Of a DNA stretch of 36,100 nt, positions 31,401-36,100 are shown one piece after another (position 1 is the stretch's first letter; every line of letters begins with the position of its first letter). The translations under genes were made by a program, and so were the position numbers. The notes beneath the pieces were generated by a model. That model made no database searches. It saw only the letters and a program-made list of their open reading frames with translations, and had not been told where the DNA came from. The stretch spans positions 1-36,100 of the forward strand of contig DASUKL010000131.1 of assembly GCA_036278755.1 (NCBI GenBank). The letters are read 5' to 3'. Source of the stretch: DASUKL01 sp036278755. GTDB taxonomy: Bacteria; Chloroflexota; Limnocylindria; Limnocylindrales; CSP1-4.

Positions 31401-32458
31401 CAGAACTGCTCCAGGAAGCGCGGGTCGTCCTCGAGGAAGACGCGTAGGTCGGTGATGCCGTAGCGGAGCATGGCGATGCGGTCGGTGCCCATGCCGAAGG
31501 CGAAACCCTGATAGCGCTCGGGGTCCAGGCCGCCGTTGTGGAGGACGACGGGATGGACCATGCCGGCTCCCAGGATCGTCATCCAGCCCAGCCGCTTACA
31601 GGCCGGGCAGCCGCGTCCGCCGCAGACGAGGCACTCCACATCGAAGGCCACGGAGGGTTCGGTGAAGGGGTAGTAGCCGGGCCGGAAGCGGGTCCGCTTG
31701 TCGGCCCCGAAGAGGGCCCCGGCGAACGCCTCCAGGAGGCCCCGCAGGTGGGCCATGGTCGTCCCCTCGTCGACCATCAGGCCCTCCATCTGGAAGAATT
31801 CGAAGCCGTGGCTGGCATCCACCGCCTCGTGGCGGAAGCAGCGCCCCGGCATGAGGGCCCGGATGGGCGGCGGGCCGGAGCGCATGACCCGGATCTGGAC
31901 GGGCGAGGTGTGGGTCCGCAACAGGAGCCGTCCTCGCTCGGGGTCCGCCGGGGCGTCGACGTAGAGGGTGTCCCACAGGTCCCGGGCGGGATGGTCGGGC
32001 GGGATGTTGAGGGCCTCGAAGTTGAGGGCGTCGGTCTCGACCTCGGGGCCTTCGGCCACCACGAAGCCGAACTGGCCGAGGATGCGGGCGATCTCGCGGT
32101 TGGTCTCGATGAGCGGGTGGAGCGAGCCGCGCGGCAGCGGCCGGCCGGGCAGGCTGACGTCGATCCGCTCGGCCGCCAGGCGGTTGGTGAGGGCCTCGCC
32201 GGCGAGGGCCGCCCGCCGTTCGTCGAGGGCCGCCGCCACAGCGTCGCGCACGGCGTTGGCCAGGGCGCCGACCCGGGGCCGGTCCCCGGCCGGGAGCGCC
32301 CCGATGCCCTTCATGATGCCGGTCAGGGCGCCGGACTTGCGGCCCATCACCTCGGCCTCGACCTGCTCCAGGGCGGCCACGTCAGGGGCCGCAGCGATGG
32401 CCGTCAGGGTGCGGTCGCGGAGGGCGTCGAGGTCGGCGGAGATCGAGGCCAGATCCAT
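31400..32458 (-). CDS. pheS: Phenylalanyl-tRNA synthetase alpha subunit
   Basis: A 352-residue class II catalytic subunit. A helical N-terminal arm (1-95) precedes LPRGSLHPLIETNREI, GFVVAEGPEVETDALNFEAL, THTSPVQIRVM (motif 2 region), FFQMEGLMVD and the motif 3 segment GFAFGMGTDRIAMLRYGI. Four Cys (C276, C279, C284, C287) form a CxxC-x4-CxxC knuckle inserted before the conserved GMVHP strand, seen in several phyla but absent in E. coli. The start ATG 32458 has GAGG 7 nt upstream and lies 14 nt after rplT. Confidence 0.97.
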   Translation of the reverse strand: MDLASISADLDALRDRTLTAIAAAPDVAALEQVEAEVMGRKSGALTGIMKGIGALPAGDRPRVGALANAVRDAVAAALDERRAALAGEALTNRLAAERIDVSLPGRPLPRGSLHPLIETNREIARILGQFGFVVAEGPEVETDALNFEALNIPPDHPARDLWDTLYVDAPADPERGRLLLRTHTSPVQIRVMRSGPPPIRALMPGRCFRHEAVDASHGFEFFQMEGLMVDEGTTMAHLRGLLEAFAGALFGADKRTRFRPGYYPFTEPSVAFDVECLVCGGRGCPACKRLGWMTILGAGMVHPVVLHNGGLDPERYQGFAFGMGTDRIAMLRYGITDLRVFLEDDPRFLEQF

Positions 32459-32472
32459 GGTCAGGCCTCGGA

Positions 32473-32823
32473 TCAGGAGGGCTTGGCGACCTCGGCGATG
32501 CGGGCGAAGGTCGCCGCATCGCGCACGGCGATGTCGGCCAGGACCTTCCGATCGAGGGCCACGCCGGCGGCCTTGAGGCCCGCGATGAGTGTGCCGTAGG
32601 TGAGCCCGTTCTGGCGGGCGGCCGCGTTCAGGCGCACGACCCACAGGGCTCGCATCTGACGCTTGCGCTGCTTGCGCCCCACGTAGCTGTAGGCCATGGC
32701 GTGCAGAAGCGCCTCGCGGGCCGGCTTGACCAACCGGGAGCGGGTCCCCTTGCGGCCCTCTGCCGCCTTGAGGAGGCGCTTGTGTCGATGGTGGGCGGTG
32801 ACGCCACGCTTGACGCGTGCCAT
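32473..32823 (-). CDS. rplT: 50S ribosomal protein L20
   Basis: 116 residues, full length, with MARVKRGVTAHHRHKRLLK, SRLVKPAREALLHAMAYSY (usually GSRSRLFRTA here), RKRQMRALWVVRLNAAAR and YGTLIAGLKAAGVALDRK. L20 binds 23S rRNA and represses its own operon in several bacteria. It starts 15 nt after rpmI, with AGGAG 12 nt before the ATG. Confidence 0.98.
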   Translation of the reverse strand: MARVKRGVTAHHRHKRLLKAAEGRKGTRSRLVKPAREALLHAMAYSYVGRKQRKRQMRALWVVRLNAAARQNGLTYGTLIAGLKAAGVALDRKVLADIAVRDAATFARIAEVAKPS

Positions 32824-32838
32824 GGTCGGTGCTCGCTC

Positions 32839-33036
32839 CTAGAGGTAGGGCAGGAGCCGGCGGATCTGCTCGGCGTGGACGGGATCGAGGCCGGCGACGC
32901 CGGCGTAGCGGCGGGTGCGGCGCGAGGACTTGATGTCGAGGTGGTGGCCCCGCCAGGCCTTGTTGCGGACGACCTTGCCGCTGCCGGTGACGCGGAAGCG
33001 CTTCGAGGCGGCCTTGTGGGACTTGATCTTGGGCAC
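32839..33036 (-). CDS. rpmI: 50S ribosomal protein L35
   Basis: 65 residues, normal length: MPKIKSHKAASKRFRVTGSG, then GKVVRNKAWRGHHLDIKSSR. The start is GTG 33036, whose first base is the last base of the infC stop (TAGTG), so translation is coupled to infC. Confidence 0.97.
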   Translation of the reverse strand: MPKIKSHKAASKRFRVTGSGKVVRNKAWRGHHLDIKSSRRTRRYAGVAGLDPVHAEQIRRLLPYL

Positions 33037-33779
33037 TACTGATCTCCTGACGCCGAGGCGGTGGCGGTGGCGGGGGTGGCGGCCTTGGCTTCGGGCGCAG
33101 GTGCCTTGGCTTCGGGCGCAGGTGCCTTGGCTTCGGGCGCCGGCGCCTTGGCCTCGGGCGCAGGTCCCGTGGCCTCGGGCGCCGGCGCCTTGGCCTCGGG
33201 CCCAGGGCCATCGGTAGCGGCCTCGCCGGCCGGCCGGGCGTCCGCGGGACGCGCGCCATCGACCTTCGGCTTGTGCAGCGAGGTGATGACGATCGACATC
33301 GACTTGCCCTCGAGCAGCGGCTGGCGTTCGACCGTGCCGTGCTCCTTGACCTGGTCCGCGAAGCGCATCAGCAGGTCGCGGCCCAGATATGCGTGCGTCA
33401 ACTCCCGACCGCGGAAGCGGCAGGAGACCTTGATCCGGTCGCCGGCCTCCAGGAACTGGATAGCCCGGCGGACCTTCGTCTCGAAGTCACCGACCCCGAT
33501 CTTGGGTGAGAGGCGGACCTCTTTGAACTCGACCGAGCGCTGGTGGCGGCGCGCCTCCTTCTCCCGACGGGCCTGCTCGTACTTGAACTGGCCGTAGTCG
33601 AGGAAACGCACCACCGGCGGGGCAGCCATCGGAGCCACCTCGACGAGGTCGAGCCCGCGATCCTGCGCGACTCGGAGGGCCTCATGCGTGGGCAGGACCC
33701 CCAACTGAGTCCCTTCCTCATCCACGACCCGCACTTGCGGGACGCGGATCATCTCGTTGATGCGCAGGTCTTTGCTCAG
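33036..33779 (-). CDS. infC: Translation initiation factor IF-3, apparent CTG start and repeat tail
   Basis: 247 residues from CTG 33779. The N-domain begins SKDLRINEMIRVPQVRVV, and the linker has YGQFKYEQARREKEAR. The C-domain has VEFKEVRLSPKIGVGDFETK and KVSCRFRGRELTH. Core IF-3 ends near residue 172; a tail of about 75 residues of APEAKAP-type repeats follows. An ATG-started frame reaches 33896, but the TATAGT promoter lies inside it, and no ATG, GTG or TTG occurs between promoter and domain. AGAGGA lies 6 nt before the CTG. Rare start codons in infC are known to allow IF-3 to control its own synthesis. Confidence 0.93.
   Translation of the reverse strand: MSKDLRINEMIRVPQVRVVDEEGTQLGVLPTHEALRVAQDRGLDLVEVAPMAAPPVVRFLDYGQFKYEQARREKEARRHQRSVEFKEVRLSPKIGVGDFETKVRRAIQFLEAGDRIKVSCRFRGRELTHAYLGRDLLMRFADQVKEHGTVERQPLLEGKSMSIVITSLHKPKVDGARPADARPAGEAATDGPGPEAKAPAPEATGPAPEAKAPAPEAKAPAPEAKAPAPEAKAATPATATASASGDQ
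33082..33207 (-). repeat. 21-bp tandem repeat encoding the IF-3 tail
   Basis: About six copies of a 21-bp unit (GCCTTGGCTTCGGGCGCAGG plus one base) run from 33082, diverging towards the right. In the infC frame they give heptads of Ala, Pro, Glu, Ala, Lys. The first three copies are nearly identical, which suggests recent expansion. Confidence 0.9.
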
Positions 33780-33855
33780 GCTCGTTCCTCTCGGTGCGGT
33801 CGTGGCGGCCGGGACGCGGCGCGCGGCGATGCCGCTCGCCCCGGCGACCCGGCGG

Positions 33856-33885
33856 ACTATAGCACCTCCCTCTGGGACCGGGCAA
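33856..33885 (-). promoter_or_regulatory. Promoter of the infC-rpmI-rplT-pheS-pheT operon
   Basis: On the minus strand TTGCCC (33885-33880) and TATAGT (33861-33856) are 18 bp apart, and TGC directly precedes the -10, giving an extended -10. The predicted start is near 33849 with a leader of about 70 nt before the CTG. Confidence 0.65.
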
Positions 33886-33985
33886 CGGCCGTCCATCGGG
33901 TCCGCCCGCGGTGCGGCCTGGCACCGCTGGTCGGCTGAGGGACGCGGGGGGCTCGGCTACGATGCCGGGGTGAGCGGCCCGAGCG

Positions 33986-35092
33986 ATGTCTGATCGCGCC
34001 GGGCGGCTGACGCTGACCGTGGGGGCGCTCATCGTCCTGCTCGGAGCGCTGGCCGCCCTGCTCCTGGGCCCGCGCCTGGGCGGTGCGCTCCGCGGCCCGG
34101 ACCAGCACTCTGCCAGCGGCCTCGATGTGGCCGGCGATTGGCAGCCCGTGGCCTGGTCGCCCGACGGCCAGCGGCTGCTCGTGGGCGGGAGCGAGGGGCT
34201 GGCCCTCGTCGGTCGCGGCACGGCGCCGCCCAGCCTGGCCGGTGTCACGGCCGCGGCATGGCGACCCGGGGCTGGCCACGAGCTCGGCGTCATCCGGCCC
34301 GCCAGCCCATCGGCCGCCCGGGCCAGCCTCGAGGTCATCGACGATGCGGGCGACACGCCGGCCATCCCCCTGTCCGGCGACGGGCAGATCGGCCTGGCCT
34401 GGTCGAGCGACGGCGATTCCTGGCTCACCTGGGGACCGAACGGGCCGCTTATCGGCCGCCTCGGCGCGGGCCGCAGCGTGGCTCTGCCCGGCCTGGGCGA
34501 GCCGCTGGCCGTCAGCCCTGACGGGCGGTTGGTGGCCGGGCGCGATCGCGTCTCCGGGGCGGTCGTGCTGGCCAGCGCCAACGGCCTCTCGCGGCGGATC
34601 CTGCCTGGCGCGACCGTGACCGCCGACGGCGCCCTCGGCTTCTCGCCCGACGGGATCTGGCTGGCCGTCGGTGACGCCGAGCACGGCCTGCGGATCGCCC
34701 CGGTCGACGGTCAGGCGCCGCCCACCCTGGTGGCCGTGGCAGCCGATCCGGCCTCCGTGGCCTGGGCCCCGGCCGGCGAGCGGCTCGTGGCCCTGCGCAC
34801 GGGCCAGCCCGCGAGCGGGGCCATCCTGGTCTCGGTCCGGAGCGACGGCATCGCGGTCCAGCCCCTCGGTCCAGCCGCCGCGGTAGCCTGGGCGGTGGAT
34901 GGCGGGACGATCGTCGTCCTCACCCCGGACGGGCAGGTGCGGGCGGTCGCGGCCCTGGCCGGCGGGCCGAGCGCCAGCCCAGGCATCTCCGTCCTGGCCA
35001 CCGATGCCGTGCCCGGCTGCACGCCCCGACGGTCGGCCTCCGGGGTCCTGGCCTACTGCGCGGCCGGCCGGCTGCGGGTGGTCGGGCCCTGA
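33986..35092 (+). CDS. Membrane-anchored beta-propeller (WD40/PD40-like) protein
   Basis: 368 residues. A signal anchor (residues 8-30, LTVGALIVLLGALAALLLGP) is followed by about six blade-like repeats, each around a W/F-S-P-D-G turn: AWSPDGQRLLVGG, AWSSDGDSWLTWG, AVSPDGRLVAGRD, GFSPDGIWLAVGD, AWAPAGERLVALR and AWAVDGGTIVVL. The propeller should lie outside the membrane and act as a binding scaffold; the partner is unknown. It diverges from the infC operon and converges on thrS. TACGAT (33958-33963) is a weak -10 candidate. The ATG at 33986 has no clear ribosome site. Confidence 0.75.
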   Translation: MSDRAGRLTLTVGALIVLLGALAALLLGPRLGGALRGPDQHSASGLDVAGDWQPVAWSPDGQRLLVGGSEGLALVGRGTAPPSLAGVTAAAWRPGAGHELGVIRPASPSAARASLEVIDDAGDTPAIPLSGDGQIGLAWSSDGDSWLTWGPNGPLIGRLGAGRSVALPGLGEPLAVSPDGRLVAGRDRVSGAVVLASANGLSRRILPGATVTADGALGFSPDGIWLAVGDAEHGLRIAPVDGQAPPTLVAVAADPASVAWAPAGERLVALRTGQPASGAILVSVRSDGIAVQPLGPAAAVAWAVDGGTIVVLTPDGQVRAVAALAGGPSASPGISVLATDAVPGCTPRRSASGVLAYCAAGRLRVVGP

Positions 35093-35140
35093 ATCTTCGG
35101 GGCCCTGGGGGTTCGGGGGCCTGGTGGGTTCGGGCCCTGC
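35084..35140. repeat. GGGCCCTG repeats between convergent genes
   Basis: GGGCCC occurs at 35084-35089, 35100-35105 and 35132-35137, and a TTCGGG..CCTG unit repeats at 35096, 35112 and 35129 (16-17 bp period). Any two GGGCCC copies can pair. The first overlaps the stop region of the propeller gene. It may act as a two-way terminator with thrS. Confidence 0.55.
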
Positions 35141-35152
35141 TCGGGCTCCGGC

Positions 35153-36100
35153 TCAATCCGGGTGGCGGGCAGCCGACTCGGCGGCCAGGCGGTCGGCCAG
35201 GGCCTCCCAGGCCTCGGGGGTCTGCTGCTCCCCGGCCCGGGTCCGCGGCGCCGCCGTCCGGGCCTCGACCTCGCGATCGCCGAGGACCAGCATGTAGGGC
35301 ACCTTCTGGCCCTGGGCGGCCCGGATCTTGGCCTGCATCCGGTCATCCGAGGCGTCGACCTCGACCCGCAGGCCCCGGGCCCGCAGCACGGCCGCCAGCT
35401 CGCGGGCCGGCTCGACGTGCCGGTCGGCGATGGGCACGATGACCGCCTGGAGCGGGGCGCACCACATCGGCAGCGCACCGGCCGTGTGCTCGAGCAGCAC
35501 GCCGATGAACCGCTCCAGCGAGCCATAGAGGGCCCGATGGATGGCCACCGGGCGGACCTGGGCCCCGTGCTCGTCGACGTAGGTCAGGTCGAAGCGCTCG
35601 GGCAGCATGACGAGGTCGATCTGGAAGGTGGCCATCTGCCACTCGCGGCCCAGTGCGTCGTCGATGTAGAGATCGATCTTGGGGGCGTAGAAGGTCCCGT
35701 CACCGGGCTTGATGCGGAACGGCACGCCGGCCCGCTCGAGCGCCTCACGGATGAGGCCCTCAGCCTGCTCCCACAGCCGTGGGTCGCCGATGGCCTTGGC
35801 CGGCTTGGTGGCGAATGTGTAGCGGGGCACGAAGCCGAACCAGCTGTAGGCCTCGGTGGTCATGGCGAAGAGGTCGGCCAGCTCGTCGGCCAGCTGATCG
35901 GGCCGGACGTAAATGTGGGCGTCGTCCTGGACGAAGGCTCGCACCCGGGTCAGCCCCGAGAGGGTGCCGGAGCGCTCGTTGCGGTGCAGGCGCCCGTATT
36001 CGGCGTAGCGCAGCGGCAGGTCGCGGTAGGAGCGGACCTTGCTGCGATAGATGAAGGTGCTCTCGGGGCAGTTCATGGGCTTGAGGCTGAAGGTCTGGCC
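35153..36100 (-). CDS. thrS: Threonyl-tRNA synthetase, C-terminal part (5' end outside window)
   Basis: 315 in-frame residues entering from the right edge. LKPMNCPESTFIYRSK and SYRDLPLRYAEYG mark the class II core with a zinc-ligand Cys. The motif 2 segment is RSGTLSGLTRVRAFVQDDAH, then DLTYVDEHGAQVRPVAIHRA and motif 3 GSLERFIGVLLEHTAGALP. The anticodon-binding domain opens APLQAVIVPIADRH and ends GQKVPYMLVLGDREVEA. A methionine at 36076 is internal, not the start. The C-terminus is more Ala/Arg-rich than usual. Confidence 0.96.
   Translation of the reverse strand, partial: GQTFSLKPMNCPESTFIYRSKVRSYRDLPLRYAEYGRLHRNERSGTLSGLTRVRAFVQDDAHIYVRPDQLADELADLFAMTTEAYSWFGFVPRYTFATKPAKAIGDPRLWEQAEGLIREALERAGVPFRIKPGDGTFYAPKIDLYIDDALGREWQMATFQIDLVMLPERFDLTYVDEHGAQVRPVAIHRALYGSLERFIGVLLEHTAGALPMWCAPLQAVIVPIADRHVEPARELAAVLRARGLRVEVDASDDRMQAKIRAAQGQKVPYMLVLGDREVEARTAAPRTRAGEQQTPEAWEALADRLAAESAARHPD

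Noticed and set aside
33780..33896. ATG 33896 as start of IF-3
   Set aside because: The -35 and -10 of the operon lie downstream of or over that ATG, and the added residues are not IF-3-like.
1..36100. CRISPR arrays, insertion sequences, tRNA or rRNA genes, prophage genes, defence islands
   Set aside because: None is visible. The only accessory-looking stretch is the toxin-antitoxin pair at the left edge, cut by the window.

Overview
The window is a dense, very GC-rich bacterial chromosome segment. Almost all of it is housekeeping and DNA-repair genes on the minus strand, with three single genes on the plus strand. No rRNA, tRNA, CRISPR array, insertion sequence or prophage gene was seen. 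The high GC, the gene content (RNase Y with YmdB, MutS2, a mycobacterial-type EF-G paralogue, an LLM flavin oxidoreductase) and promoters abutting start codons suggest Chloroflexota, perhaps a Limnocylindria/Ellin6529-like lineage. That placement is inference, not a result.

Layout, left to right. 1-530: a VapC-like PIN toxin cut by the window edge, its helix-turn-helix antitoxin, and a probable operator with three half-sites. 560-1698: a Rdx/SelW-type CxxC protein followed by a decayed small gene, and a single-cysteine thioredoxin-like protein. 1832-10319: a long run transcribed leftward, rny, ymdB, a PHP phosphoesterase, miaB, a 67-residue unknown, miaA, an LLM oxidoreductase and hflX. It is driven by a good sigma-70-type promoter with a long structured leader. 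This is an RNA turnover, tRNA modification and translation-stress block.

10613-18640: yebC, ruvC, ruvA, ruvB, an ABC-2 exporter pair, tgt, a 53-residue protein nested inside the tgt frame, recA and recX. Most junctions overlap by 4 nt. An internal, apparently leaderless promoter before ruvB carries a GAAC-N4-GTTC LexA-type box. 18707-20785 (+): an EF-G-like GTPase. 20897-22189: tyrS. 22247-25021 (+): a class A penicillin-binding protein. 25051-28788: cvpA, mpg and mutS2 with their own promoter. 28929-33779: infC, rpmI, rplT, pheS and pheT, with infC apparently starting at CTG. 33986-35092 (+): a membrane-anchored beta-propeller protein. 35153-36100: the 3' part of thrS.

The most interesting items are regulatory and small-gene signals rather than a new defence or metabolic island. 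They are the SOS-box leaderless ruvB promoter, the TAnnnT-6 to 9-nt-start pattern at three genes, the nested small gene in the tgt extension, the CTG start of infC, the structured rny leader, and in-frame Ala/Pro-rich repeat expansions in HflX and IF-3.
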